Shown here: positions 1 through 7,254 of the stretch, one piece after another
How the letters are laid out: each line of letters opens with the position of its first letter
Position numbering within the stretch: position 1 is the stretch's first letter
DNA from: a virus
DNA length: 41,815 nucleotides
Direction: 5' to 3' (one strand)
Virus record (IMG/VR): IMGVR_UViG_3300025889_000252
Coordinates: 1 to 41,815 of that record
Translations under genes and position numbers: made by a program
The notes under the pieces: model-generated
What the model was told of the DNA's origin: nothing
Databases searched by the model: none
What the model saw: the letters and a program-made list of their open reading frames with translations, nothing else

Positions 1-34
1 CAGCAGTAGTGGCATCGTCTTGTGGGTGGGTCAT
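1..34 (-). CDS. Start of a further gene, cut by the window edge
   Basis: An ATG at 34 opens a frame that runs off the left edge; only eleven residues are visible (MTHPQDDATTA). It begins two bases after the stop of the LamG-domain gene at 37-798, in the same orientation and with the tight spacing seen throughout this fibre cluster. Nothing can be said about its function. Confidence 0.5.
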   Translation of the reverse strand, partial: MTHPQDDATTA

Positions 35-36
35 GG

Positions 37-798
37 TTAGAAGTCCGGGAAAGGTGCGGTGGGTGGGGTGAAGTTACTGGTGTAGCGGGCTACGCCTTTG
101 GTAATGCGAAGTTCGTCGATGTAGCCGGTTAATGCATTAGTATTATTACCAAAAGATCCAATCGTATTTGGATATGTTGTTGCGCCAATATTTACTGTGC
201 TTGCACCAAGATTTGTGTTGGTGCCGACTACTGTTCCATTCAAAAAACTACGAAGTGTCCCGCCGCTCCTAGACAGCGCTATGTGCGCCCATGTATTGAT
301 GGACGGGTTTGGGGAGGCGACTGAGTAACGCGCACTGCCCGCGTAAATTTCAGAAGTTGCACTAGAGCTTACGTAAAAAACCCAGGCACTTCCGGCGATG
401 GTTAATAAATCTGATTGGCCTACGATGATAGCTGCCGTATCTGTATTAAGCCTATAAATCCAGCACTCTATAGTAAAATCGCCAGCGCCAAATTGAAGAC
501 TAGCAGTGTCAGTTGGAATAGTTAGCCTATCTCTTGGGGTTCCAAGTCCATCAAACGCCAGCACGCCCCTGGTGCTATTGCCAAACGGATCTGCAACTGC
601 TGTGCTGATCTGCGCGTCACCTACGGGGGTGACAATCGTCGGGCTGCCAGCAACACGACTGCTGTCCACAATGTTGGTGCTGCCGTTCGCACCATCACCA
701 TGCAGCAGCAATACCGTATTGGTGTAGAGATACGGATCATTTGGCACCGGCTGACCCTTCGCCAGCGTCAGCTTCGTCGGCTCAGTCAGCGGGCTCAT
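37..798 (-). CDS. LamG/concanavalin A-like tail-fibre or adhesin protein
   Basis: This 253-residue protein reads as one laminin-G/concanavalin A-like jelly roll. An early strand contains LLLHGDG, the core carries FGAGDFTIECWIY, and a late segment GYIDELRITKG is the usual final strand of phage LamG domains. Such domains bind glycans, so a receptor-binding or fibre-decorating role is the likely one. The ATG at 798 follows a strong GAGGAGG Shine-Dalgarno. It lies at the end of a run of fibre genes joined by ATGA-type overlaps. The domain call is firm; the role is inferred from context. Confidence 0.8.
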   Translation of the reverse strand: MSPLTEPTKLTLAKGQPVPNDPYLYTNTVLLLHGDGANGSTNIVDSSRVAGSPTIVTPVGDAQISTAVADPFGNSTRGVLAFDGLGTPRDRLTIPTDTASLQFGAGDFTIECWIYRLNTDTAAIIVGQSDLLTIAGSAWVFYVSSSATSEIYAGSARYSVASPNPSINTWAHIALSRSGGTLRSFLNGTVVGTNTNLGASTVNIGATTYPNTIGSFGNNTNALTGYIDELRITKGVARYTSNFTPPTAPFPDF

Positions 799-851
799 GA
801 TGTCACCTCCTCAGGCACAGAAACGCTGGAGACTTGTGTGGTTAGGTTCAT
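795..851 (-). CDS. 18-codon minigene between two fibre genes
   Basis: A very short frame fits exactly between two fibre genes. Its ATG overlaps the TGA of the 848-1636 gene (ATGA), and its own TGA overlaps the ATG of the 37-798 gene. The peptide ends SVSVPEEVTS, resembling the C-terminus of the protein at 1633-1935 (NDTSVPEEGV). The matching DNA (CTGTGCCTGAGGAGG) carries the Shine-Dalgarno of the next gene in both places. It may be a coupling peptide or a remnant of a duplicated gene end; translation is unproven. Confidence 0.4.
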   Translation of the reverse strand: MNLTTQVSSVSVPEEVTS

Positions 852-1636
852 GGTATGGCTGCTCCAAATGCGTTGATGAGGGCGGTGACGCGAGCGTCGA
901 GTTTGGCAAGGTCTAGGGATTCACCGATGGAGTAGAAGGCGATGCGACCATTGTTAAAGCCCACAGTACCGCTACCTGTGTTTTGCGCAAAGACAAAGTA
1001 AGTAGTTGCGTTTGTAGCCGTAGACGACAATGAAGCAGTCGTTGTGGAACCGTCAAAACGCCTAATAATCGTGCTTGCACCACTGCGTGAAGCCCCCTTA
1101 AAGCCTGTCGTCAAATGACTATTGACCGTTGGAATGGCGTTGTCTGGACCTCTTGTTTGTAAAATCAGACCAGCATTTAGGTTTCTGCTAATTGCTGAAA
1201 ATCCACCAGCCGATTGATTACATCCAATGTAAACATTGTTTGTTGTAATACTAGAAATGTAGCAAGATATATGAGCGTTGTCCTGCGGATCAGCGTTATT
1301 TGCCCTGTTGCTATTCAGATATTTCGTGCTCCCATTTCCCACTAACCCCGTCTTCCGGTCGTAGTCAGTGCCGATGCCAATAAAGCCATTGTTAGTTGGC
1401 GCCGTCCCGGCCAGCGGAGTCAGCGCTCCGCTCAGTGTTCTAGCCCCAGCAAGGATGCAACTGGCCTTGATGGCATTCCAGATGCCGTCAGCTTTGCAAC
1501 CAACCACAAAGTCGTTGATGGCTTTGCCAACGGCGAACTCTAGAAGCTGACCATCAGCGGCTTCAACAGCGGCGATGTACGCACCAGCGTCAGGATCGGT
1601 GACGCCATTGAAGTCGCTGTTGATGCGAAGGCTCAT
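848..1636 (-). CDS. Putative tail-fibre/structural protein
   Basis: The 262-residue protein is rich in Ser, Thr, Asn and Gly and predicted to be largely beta. The N-terminal 60 residues are more helical, and the C-terminus is a short helix (LDLAKLDARVTALINAF). This style is common in phage appendage proteins. The ATG at 1636 overlaps the stop of the preceding gene as ATGA and follows a CTGAGGAGG ribosome site. I recognise no specific family; the fibre assignment rests on composition and on fibre genes either side. Confidence 0.6.
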   Translation of the reverse strand: MSLRINSDFNGVTDPDAGAYIAAVEAADGQLLEFAVGKAINDFVVGCKADGIWNAIKASCILAGARTLSGALTPLAGTAPTNNGFIGIGTDYDRKTGLVGNGSTKYLNSNRANNADPQDNAHISCYISSITTNNVYIGCNQSAGGFSAISRNLNAGLILQTRGPDNAIPTVNSHLTTGFKGASRSGASTIIRRFDGSTTTASLSSTATNATTYFVFAQNTGSGTVGFNNGRIAFYSIGESLDLAKLDARVTALINAFGAAIP

Positions 1637-1935
1637 ACACCCTCCTCAGGCACAGAAGTGTCGTTGACTACGACTGCGGGCTCAGTGACAACTTCCTCCA
1701 CGGGTGCAGTTTCATCTGCCTGAACCGGTGCGGTGTAGGGAGTGCCGTCCTGGTTGAACTGGGGCGGGGTGGGACCGGTGTAGTACGGACCAACCTTCAG
1801 GTCTTGGCAGGCTTTACGGGAGACAGCCTCCGCGTATTCCTGCACCACGTCCTCAGGCTGTTTACCTTCGGCGTAGGCGGTGGCGACGATGCCAGGGATC
1901 AGCTCGTCAGCGATAGTGATGTTGTAGGTAGCCAT
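1633..1935 (-). CDS. Small unknown protein of the fibre cluster
   Basis: A 100-residue acidic protein. The frame is open further upstream, but the ATG at 1935 (MATYNITIADEL) is chosen because GGAG lies at a good distance and the longer form would overlap the upstream fibre gene. The first half is helical and the last 40 residues are a Pro/Val/Glu-rich tail. A small partner or assembly factor of the neighbouring fibres is possible but not demonstrated. Confidence 0.65.
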   Translation of the reverse strand: MATYNITIADELIPGIVATAYAEGKQPEDVVQEYAEAVSRKACQDLKVGPYYTGPTPPQFNQDGTPYTAPVQADETAPVEEVVTEPAVVVNDTSVPEEGV

Positions 1936-1939
1936 GAAA

Positions 1940-3193
1940 TCAAACTCCAATAACGGTCCAGTTGGTGCCGTTGTACCAAACGAGGGCAGCGGCAGCTCCA
2001 CCGCCGGCAACAGTGCTGCCGACAGCGGGGGCGGTTGCGTCAGTGACGCGAGTGAGCATCCCGACAGCAGGTGCAGTGGGAAGACCAACAACAGTGCTGG
2101 AGACGGCGACTTCAGCCACGCTGTTCACCTTGACGGTGCCAGTGCCAGCAGCAGTCAGGTTGATCGGAACGTTATCAGCGCCTGTGCCAGCAGTCTCGGC
2201 GGCAAGCGTTACAGCAGTGGAGTTAGAGCTGAGTGCAGCACGAACGTAATTGTTGGCGTCAGTGTAAGTGCCGTAGCAACGGAAAGTTTGGGCGTTGGTG
2301 GTGCGGCGTTGGGCGAGGGTGTCGGCGGCGTCGCGCCTTAATACAGTATCAGCCCAGTTAGCATATCCAGTAGCACTACTAGTAGATCCAAATCCAATAC
2401 CGGTAGCGGATCCAGCGGTAAATAAATCCCCAAACTCATATAGATATGTTCCAGCTACTCGCACACCTGGATACAAAGCAGCTCCAAAGTCTTCAATCCC
2501 AAAACCGTATGTGCTTTGCAATCCTATAGTTCCGTTTGAAAATACTGCTGCTTTCCTAGTCCCATTCACCTGCAGATCCAGCAGGTTCCCCGCAAACCCA
2601 CTCGCCGCATTAACACCAAGACCGGTGCCGCTATTGCTCCAGTTGTTGGAGGTAGCACCCGTGGTTTCGATCAGGACATGGGGTTTGGTGTTGGTCGTGC
2701 CGGCACCTGTTGCCCACGTACCAGTGAACGTCTTGGCGGGGGCCAGCGAACCACTGTTATAGCTATTGATGAACCGGCCGCTGGTCGTCAGGATGCTGCC
2801 GTCGTAGGTCAGCGTCGAAGCGCCAGCATTTGCACCGGCATTGTTCCACAGCAGCTGCCCACTAGACCCTCCGACTAATGCCACGGTGCCCGTTGCGTCA
2901 GGCAGCGAAATCGTGCGGTTTGCAGTCGGTGTGATTGTTTGGAGGGTTGTAGTAAACACCCCTCCGTCGTCTAAGTTAATGTCTCCCTTGACGATTGCTG
3001 TACCGGGATCGGCGCTACTTACGCCAACAGTGAGCGTGTTGGTTGTTTTGTTGTAAGTAAGGCCACTGTCGCCGCCAAAGACGCCGCCGTCATTGAATTG
3101 GACCTGGGTGGTGCTGCCACCAGGAGTACCTCCTCCTCCTCCAGTGCCGACGTTATCAAGGGTGCCTGTAAACGGATTGAATTTGTATCCCAT
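1940..3193 (-). CDS. Tail fibre protein with phage-type N-terminus
   Basis: The 417-residue protein starts MGYKFNPFTGTLDNVG, an N-terminal signature I associate with many phage fibre proteins. A Gly-rich linker and repetitive beta-strand sequence follow (for example TANRTISLPDATGTVAL), typical of trimeric fibre shafts. The C-terminal 40 residues end VWYNGTNWTVIGV, a common fibre-terminating motif. The N-terminus probably attaches to the virion or to another fibre. The start is two bases downstream of the stop of the 3196-3411 gene. Confidence 0.8.
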   Translation of the reverse strand: MGYKFNPFTGTLDNVGTGGGGGTPGGSTTQVQFNDGGVFGGDSGLTYNKTTNTLTVGVSSADPGTAIVKGDINLDDGGVFTTTLQTITPTANRTISLPDATGTVALVGGSSGQLLWNNAGANAGASTLTYDGSILTTSGRFINSYNSGSLAPAKTFTGTWATGAGTTNTKPHVLIETTGATSNNWSNSGTGLGVNAASGFAGNLLDLQVNGTRKAAVFSNGTIGLQSTYGFGIEDFGAALYPGVRVAGTYLYEFGDLFTAGSATGIGFGSTSSATGYANWADTVLRRDAADTLAQRRTTNAQTFRCYGTYTDANNYVRAALSSNSTAVTLAAETAGTGADNVPINLTAAGTGTVKVNSVAEVAVSSTVVGLPTAPAVGMLTRVTDATAPAVGSTVAGGGAAAALVWYNGTNWTVIGV

Positions 3194-3195
3194 GA

Positions 3196-3411
3196 TCAGG
3201 ACTTAGCAACGGAAGCTAGTTCGCCGCCGGAATAGGTGAGGACTAAAGTTGCCACGGTGTCACCACCTGAACCACCGACCTTAAAAGTAATCGTTTGGGT
3301 TCCGTTTGTAGGAGTCGCCACTGGAGAAAATGAAATATAATCGTGCAGGGGGACATTCAAACCTGCCATCGTAACGACAGGTTTTGTGCCGGTATTAACG
3401 TTGACAGGCAT
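3196..3411 (-). CDS. Small beta-rich structural-type protein
   Basis: A 71-residue Gly/Thr/Val-rich protein that looks like one small beta domain ending LVLTYSGGELASV, a pattern seen at the ends of phage fibre modules. It directly precedes the fibre gene at 1940-3193 and may be a fibre connector. A candidate promoter or operator inverted repeat lies just upstream (3424-3455). Confidence 0.6.
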   Translation of the reverse strand: MPVNVNTGTKPVVTMAGLNVPLHDYISFSPVATPTNGTQTITFKVGGSGGDTVATLVLTYSGGELASVAKS

Positions 3412-3423
3412 GCTCTTAACTTA

Positions 3424-3455
3424 ATCTGTTACGATTCTACTTTGAACAAACAGAT
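3424..3455 (-). promoter_or_regulatory. Inverted repeat enclosing a -10-like element
   Basis: On the minus strand ATCTGTT and AACAGAT form perfect 7-bp arms around an 18-nt spacer containing TAGAAT, one mismatch from the sigma-70 -10. The site lies between the Dps stop and the 3196-3411 start. The arms resemble those at 7172-7200 (ACCTGTTT/AAACAGGT), suggesting the same regulator or a shared hairpin. No good -35 is visible. Confidence 0.4.
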
Positions 3456-3910
3456 CAGCAGCCTAAATTGGATTTAAGCAGCCACTGATATTTTTTGTGT
3501 GCCCGCCCACGTTCAACGGCGAGGTCGAGCGTCAGCTGATCACCAATTGCTTCAGCTTGCGTAGCAATGCTAACAAACGTTTCTGCAAGCGTGTTGGTGT
3601 TCGCCGCCAGGGAGCTGATCAATCCCTCTTGATCGAAGCAATCTTCTGGCAACCTGGGGAGAGAAGAGTAGTTCAAATCTTCAACAGTCTTTGGCGCTGC
3701 AATGTCCAGAGAACGGAGGTGCTCAGCAATCGTATCAAGACCACCCTGCAGTTCTTCGTACATCGACTCAGTCAGTTTATGAATCGAGTAGAACTTACAG
3801 CCGATCAAGTTCCAGTGAACAATGTAGGTCTGATTGAGGAGGTAAGATGTGTCGCGCAATGCCTGCACCAGGGCGGCATAACAAGGGGTTTTCTTGTCGG
3901 GTTTAGCCAT
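3455..3910 (-). CDS. dps: Dps-family miniferritin (DNA-protecting ferritin-like protein)
   Basis: The 151-residue protein matches Dps in length, helical pattern and active site. It has VHWNLIG (H32), then SIHKL (H44), GGLD (D59) and AEH (E63). Those are the intersubunit ferroxidase ligands H, H, D and E with the family spacing (12, 15 and 4 residues apart). The C-terminal KKYQWLLKSNL matches the usual final helix. Dps proteins form 12-subunit shells that oxidise and store iron with peroxide and often bind DNA. A phage copy could limit oxidative DNA damage or handle iron during infection, which is inferred. It sits in the late operon beside the HNH and lysis genes. Confidence 0.88.
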   Translation of the reverse strand: MAKPDKKTPCYAALVQALRDTSYLLNQTYIVHWNLIGCKFYSIHKLTESMYEELQGGLDTIAEHLRSLDIAAPKTVEDLNYSSLPRLPEDCFDQEGLISSLAANTNTLAETFVSIATQAEAIGDQLTLDLAVERGRAHKKYQWLLKSNLGC

Positions 3911-3915
3911 TTAAA

Positions 3916-4203
3916 TCACCACTTTGTCTTGTTGCTCCAGTAGCGGGCCGACATGATGTCTGGATTTGGATCCTGGGCATTATGTCTAGCATAGTACGAC
4001 CTCTTACGGGCTTTATCTTCTTCTGTTTTTGGATGTTTTCCAGCCCCTTCTACGCCTTGCTGACCAAAACGAATGATCTTTTCTTCCCCATTTTTACAAG
4101 CCTTGACAACATGGGACTTTGTCGGATGGCCTGGAGTGCGCTGAGGCTTGTTGCACTTCATGTGCTCCTTGGCCAGCTGCTTGGCTTTTGCTCGTTTAGA
4201 CAT
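3916..4203 (-). CDS. Conserved small basic phage protein
   Basis: A 95-residue Lys/Arg-rich protein with MKCNKPQRTPGHPTKS, KIIRFGQQGVEGAG and a KRSYYARH segment, ending MSARYWSNKTKW. I recognise this pattern from small uncharacterised proteins in many phages, always short and strongly basic, with no known function. It starts at ATG 4203, three bases after the stop of the 58-codon gene, and ends six bases before the dps start. Nucleic-acid binding is possible from the charge. Confidence 0.75.
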   Translation of the reverse strand: MSKRAKAKQLAKEHMKCNKPQRTPGHPTKSHVVKACKNGEEKIIRFGQQGVEGAGKHPKTEEDKARKRSYYARHNAQDPNPDIMSARYWSNKTKW

Positions 4204-4205
4204 GC

Positions 4206-4382
4206 TTAGATCTGAGCAACACCGGTGTTGATTTTGGTTCGGAAGTCCTCAGGTACTTCACCTTTGGCCAGCTGATCAAAGCGAGAGGGAATACGCTTTT
4301 CTTGCAAGTCAGCAATGTCTAAGTACTCAGCAAGAAACTGCTTTGAGTCTTTAGCTGGCAACCCATCCGATGTAAAAGTCAC
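4206..4382 (-). CDS. Small unknown protein, possibly the remnant of a gene cut by the HNH insertion
   Basis: A 58-residue frame starting at GTG 4382 contains DSKQFLAEYLDIADL and RFDQLAKGEVPEDFR. It looks like true coding sequence and fills an otherwise empty gap directly before the 3916-4203 gene. The start is poor: no Shine-Dalgarno is seen, and the frame overlaps the end of the HNH gene by 32 nt, with a stop some 40 nt further upstream. The HNH gene may have inserted into or replaced the 5' part of an older gene. Confidence 0.55.
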   Translation of the reverse strand: MTFTSDGLPAKDSKQFLAEYLDIADLQEKRIPSRFDQLAKGEVPEDFRTKINTGVAQI

Positions 4383-4770
4383 TGGCGATATACGGAGTAG
4401 CCGTTTCAGTGGCTGGTAGTTTCATGGAGCAAGGCTTTTGCTCCATCCACTGTTTTAGTTTAACAAGTCTATCATCGGAGAAATTCCGATTACTCTCATC
4501 ATACCAGACCTGGAGAGGCGTGGATCCTTTGGATCTATTACAACCTGAACAACAGCAAGCCATGTTGCTCTTCACATTGTGTCCGCCTTTATGTTTCGGC
4601 ACGATGTGATCAATGGTAGCTGTATCTTCGTTTAACTGTTTATCACAGTAAGCACATTTCCATTCCCAAGCTTCAAAGATGTGCTGCCTAAACTTTCGAC
4701 GTGCATGTTTCGGAGTAAGAACAATGAGGTTGGCTAGAAGGTCTTGCTCGCATTGGAACATGGTCGTCAT
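4351..4770 (-). CDS. HNH homing endonuclease
   Basis: The HNH fold is clear: CAYCDKQL supplies the first Cys pair, TIDHIVPKHKGG gives the central His and strand, and SNMACCCSGCNRSKG gives the Asn/His part and second Cys pair. The protein is about 139 residues from ATG 4770. A longer frame from 4860 would run antisense through the Leu tRNA and is rejected. Free-standing HNH enzymes in phages nick or cut DNA and spread by homing. This one sits beside two tRNA genes and overlaps the remains of another small gene. Confidence 0.88.
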   Translation of the reverse strand: MTTMFQCEQDLLANLIVLTPKHARRKFRQHIFEAWEWKCAYCDKQLNEDTATIDHIVPKHKGGHNVKSNMACCCSGCNRSKGSTPLQVWYDESNRNFSDDRLVKLKQWMEQKPCSMKLPATETATPYIASDFYIGWVAS

Positions 4771-4831
4771 GAATCCATGACAAGACTCTATGGTGCATAC
4801 ACCTTCCCTTTGTGCTATCCTTTCGTTGTAA

Positions 4832-4917
4832 GCCCCGGTGGTGGAAGCTGGTAGACACAACGAGTTTAAGCCTCGTTGCCGAAAGGCGTGCAGGATCGTG
4901 GCCTGTCCGGGGTACCA
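4832..4917 (+). tRNA. trnL: tRNA-Leu (anticodon UAA), intronless, CCA encoded
   Basis: A 7-bp acceptor stem (GCCCCGG with CCGGGGT), an ACGAG/CTCGT anticodon stem with loop TTTAAGC (anticodon TAA), a long variable arm with stem GCC/GGC and a T stem are all present. Discriminator A is followed by an encoded CCA. The T loop is ATCGTGG, departing from the usual T54 and A58. Many cyanobacterial tRNA-Leu(UAA) genes carry a group I intron in the anticodon loop; this copy has none. It reads against the surrounding late genes and abuts tRNA-Pro. Confidence 0.9.
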
Positions 4918-4989
4918 CGGGGATTAGCTCAGAGGAAGAGCGCTGTCTTTGGGAGGCAGCTGCCGCAGGTTCGACCCCTGCATCCCCGA
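4918..4989 (+). tRNA. trnP: tRNA-Pro (anticodon UGG)
   Basis: The acceptor stem CGGGGAT/ATCCCCG starts with the C1-G72 pair typical of bacterial tRNA-Pro. The D stem is GCTC/GAGC, and the anticodon stem CTGTC/GGCAG closes loop TTTGGGA (anticodon TGG). The T arm is GCAGG-TTCGACC-CCTGC. CCA is not encoded. It follows the Leu tRNA with no spacer, so both are probably processed from one transcript. Confidence 0.95.
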
Positions 4990-4990
4990 C

Positions 4991-5209
4991 TTAATTGATA
5001 CAATCAGCTTCATCTTCTGCTGGATCATACTCAGCATCTTCGAGAAGCTTTAGCAGGAAGTAATGCAGTTTATCTATAACCCACCGAATATCTTCATCCG
5101 ATACATCACGGACGATCGCATTAAGCCGCAGTTCCCTGGAGGGTTCACGAATAAAGTCTGTGATCAGCTCCAGGGCACGGTAACGTCCTTTGGTAAAGTC
5201 TCCCAGCAT
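4991..5209 (-). CDS. Small unknown acidic phage protein
   Basis: A 72-residue protein starting MLGDFTKGRY at ATG 5209, whose A is shared with the TGA of the preceding gene (TGATG). That overlap decides the start over a longer frame from 5239. It is helical, with an acidic C-terminus (LLEDAEYDPAEDEADC). It ends one base from the convergent Pro tRNA. No family recognised. Confidence 0.65.
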   Translation of the reverse strand: MLGDFTKGRYRALELITDFIREPSRELRLNAIVRDVSDEDIRWVIDKLHYFLLKLLEDAEYDPAEDEADCIN

Positions 5210-5409
5210 CAGCTGGCTCCAGCAACATCGGCGTTGCAATCAGTCAACAGCACATCTTTCTTTAAGACATCAATGATTTCAAGCGCACCCTGAACTTTCA
5301 GGAAGCCTTCCTTTAAGGTCACGAGGTCCGCTTCCATCACTTTGATTTTTGTGTTGAGGTCAGACAGTTGCCCCTGCAGCCCTTGTTCAATTTGCTCGAT
5401 CTTGCGCAT
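5209..5409 (-). CDS. Small coiled-coil protein next to the endolysin
   Basis: A 66-residue protein that is almost wholly a predicted coiled coil (IEQIEQGLQGQLSDLNTKIK onward). It overlaps the 3' end of the endolysin gene by 23 nt and is coupled by TGATG to the next gene. Position suggests a lysis-accessory role, but there is no transmembrane helix or lipobox, so it is not a recognisable spanin or holin. Confidence 0.6.
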   Translation of the reverse strand: MRKIEQIEQGLQGQLSDLNTKIKVMEADLVTLKEGFLKVQGALEIIDVLKKDVLLTDCNADVAGAS

Positions 5410-6667
5410 GATCGCTTTGTTTCTTCTTGAAGTTTAACCAGCACCACCCATTACCGTCTCCGCCAACAAAGAGTCGTGGGTTCAAATTCTTGAAGCTGTA
5501 GTGAATGTTCTTGCCAGCAGTGGCGCTGGTGTTGGCCCAGGAACCACCAACCAAATCAAGTTCTCCGTATGGATCCTGCACTAGCCAATAGTCCTTGCCA
5601 TAACCAGTAATAACCACGAAGTGGCCAGTACCAGTAGGCTGATCGACAGTTCCATGATGAAGAATACCAGCAACGACAGGTCGGCCTTGATCGATCTCGT
5701 CTTTAACATCTTGTATATTCACCGCTAGAGAGAACCTAGCATACGCCCCGAGCTCTGCAAGGGCTTGTTTGTGCGGTTCCCGGTGAGTTGTATCACCATA
5801 TTTCTTTACGTACTTTAGGTAGTCGACGTCATCGTTAATTCCCGGTACATCCATGTACTTTAAGCACATGGCGACACAACTGGTTTGGCACTGGCGCCAT
5901 CCTTCTGGGCCATTGTCCTGCTGGTAGAAGTATGGAAAGTTGCGAAGGTAACGTAAATCTCCCTGAACAGCGTACGGCTTGATCTCTGTCTGCGTTGTAA
6001 GTCCTGTCCAGTGTTCGTCGTAAACCCACCAACGACCGAGGCCGAATCCTAGCTCCAGGTACGTGTGCTTATTTTTACGCTCTAGGACCGTGCAATTCCG
6101 GATAACACGGGATTGCATGACCTTGGCACGCTGATCGCTGCTCAGCTGCTCAGAAGGGATGGGCTCCTTCTTTAGTAGTGTGTGTTTTAGAGCGGTGATT
6201 GTAACAGTTCCGGTTAGAGGCTTGGGAGGTGGCGTACAGAAGAGTTCAACCTCCTGCATCCGGCGCCTGGTCAACCCTTCAAGAGTTTTATTTTTATCAC
6301 CTTTATTCCAGCGGGGCAGCTCTTCTTTTGCAACTACAGACGGATCCTGTCCTTCATTAAGTCGCTTCCGCAAGGTTGATGCTTCCAAAGCACCAGCGCC
6401 AACATTAAACGTGAAAGAAACCAGCGCATCAAACTGATACTGGTTTAACTTGACATTAATAAGGCGATTAACAGCTTCTTCAAACTTAGCAAGATCCTTT
6501 TTCAGTACAACTTCGGCTTGTTGCGTAGTGTACCAAGTGCCCTTAACAACGTCTGGCCCTGTATGACCGTAGCCTACAGTCCAGACGTTGACGGCATCGA
6601 GGTACGCTTCATTACGAATGCCCTCAAAAGCTTTAATGAGGTCTACACCAGCCTGTGAAGTCTTCAT
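5387..6667 (-). CDS. Two-domain endolysin: GH24 muramidase plus C39-like cysteine peptidase
   Basis: Residues 1-145 are a T4-type GH24 lysozyme: E15 (AFEGI), D24 and T30 (WTVGYGHT) have the same 9 and 6 residue spacing as the T4 lysozyme Glu-Asp-Thr triad. Residues 152-235 resemble a small SH3-like domain I associate with cyanobacterial proteins (HTLLKKEPI, LSSDQRAKV, WWVYDEHW). Residues 240-400 look like a C39-type peptidase, with Q261 and C264 in QCQTSC, H349 in TGTGHFVV and D365 in LVQDPYGE. It would cut both glycan and peptide parts of the wall at lysis. There is no signal peptide, so export needs a holin. Confidence 0.88.
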   Translation of the reverse strand: MKTSQAGVDLIKAFEGIRNEAYLDAVNVWTVGYGHTGPDVVKGTWYTTQQAEVVLKKDLAKFEEAVNRLINVKLNQYQFDALVSFTFNVGAGALEASTLRKRLNEGQDPSVVAKEELPRWNKGDKNKTLEGLTRRRMQEVELFCTPPPKPLTGTVTITALKHTLLKKEPIPSEQLSSDQRAKVMQSRVIRNCTVLERKNKHTYLELGFGLGRWWVYDEHWTGLTTQTEIKPYAVQGDLRYLRNFPYFYQQDNGPEGWRQCQTSCVAMCLKYMDVPGINDDVDYLKYVKKYGDTTHREPHKQALAELGAYARFSLAVNIQDVKDEIDQGRPVVAGILHHGTVDQPTGTGHFVVITGYGKDYWLVQDPYGELDLVGGSWANTSATAGKNIHYSFKNLNPRLFVGGDGNGWCWLNFKKKQSDHAQDRAN

Positions 6668-6691
6668 TTTTCTATATCCTATAAAGGAATA

Positions 6692-7165
6692 TTACTCTGC
6701 GTCACCACTGGGCTGCTGCGGCCAGGTGGAGTAATCAGGACTTGTAACGTAAATAGCAAGCTCTTCCGTTGTAGTCGTTGACTCAATGTCAGAAACTTTT
6801 TGATTCGCAGCCAATCTTATATCTTCTCGCCATGTCTTCATGTTCGCCGGACATGGATTGCCATTGTCAACCTCTCGGATGATCATCCAGTCAGTAGGAA
6901 ACAGTAAGGTATTGGCAGTGGTTCGAGTTTGGCTTGACCAAAGAGTCACAAGTTGACCGTGATCCTTAGGAATCAGATTTGCATCTTGATCGTACCCCCA
7001 GTAGAAACGCTGGTCGTAGTAGGGGGGCTCTGGTGCTTCGGTGATGCCTACGGCAAGTCGCTCTTCCGGCGTTGCACAGCGCAACCAGTTTGCAGGGTAT
7101 TGCGTTCCGTCAGGACCTGTAAATGGAACGTCAAGCACCAGAGGACGGCCGTCTAATACGAACAT
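6692..7165 (-). CDS. Probable tail-fibre assembly chaperone-type protein
   Basis: The C-terminal half of this 157-residue protein (TLLFPTDWMIIREVDNG, then an amphipathic helix to EELAIYV) resembles the DW-x-x-R domain of many fibre-assembly chaperones and DUF4376-type proteins. The N-terminal half is Trp/Tyr/Pro-rich. It lies downstream of the fibre gene at 7517-9844 and just upstream of the endolysin. Its own promoter is proposed at 7172-7200. The chaperone call is tentative. Confidence 0.6.
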   Translation of the reverse strand: MFVLDGRPLVLDVPFTGPDGTQYPANWLRCATPEERLAVGITEAPEPPYYDQRFYWGYDQDANLIPKDHGQLVTLWSSQTRTTANTLLFPTDWMIIREVDNGNPCPANMKTWREDIRLAANQKVSDIESTTTTEELAIYVTSPDYSTWPQQPSGDAE

Positions 7166-7171
7166 GTTTCT

Positions 7172-7200
7172 ACCTGTTTAGTTTCATTATACAAACAGGT
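7172..7200 (-). promoter_or_regulatory. Promoter-like TATAAT inside an 8-bp inverted repeat
   Basis: ACCTGTTT and AAACAGGT form perfect 8-bp arms with a 13-nt spacer. On the minus strand the spacer holds a consensus TATAAT (7191-7186), 21-26 bases from the 6692-7165 ATG. The site lies in the gap between divergent genes, so a repressor bound here could control one or both. A convincing -35 at 17 bp is not seen. Confidence 0.55.
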
Positions 7201-7254
7201 TTCGCGCCTGCGTCCAATAAAGTGTTAGTGTTGTCTCGTGCCACAACATTACTC

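Noticed and set aside
1934-3056. Plus-strand open frames opposite the fibre gene
   Set aside because: They mirror the low-complexity Gly/Ala/Thr coding sequence of the minus-strand fibre gene and have no ribosome sites.
4771-4860. Longer HNH protein starting at 4860
   Set aside because: It would run antisense through half of the Leu tRNA gene; the internal ATG at 4770 is a more natural start.
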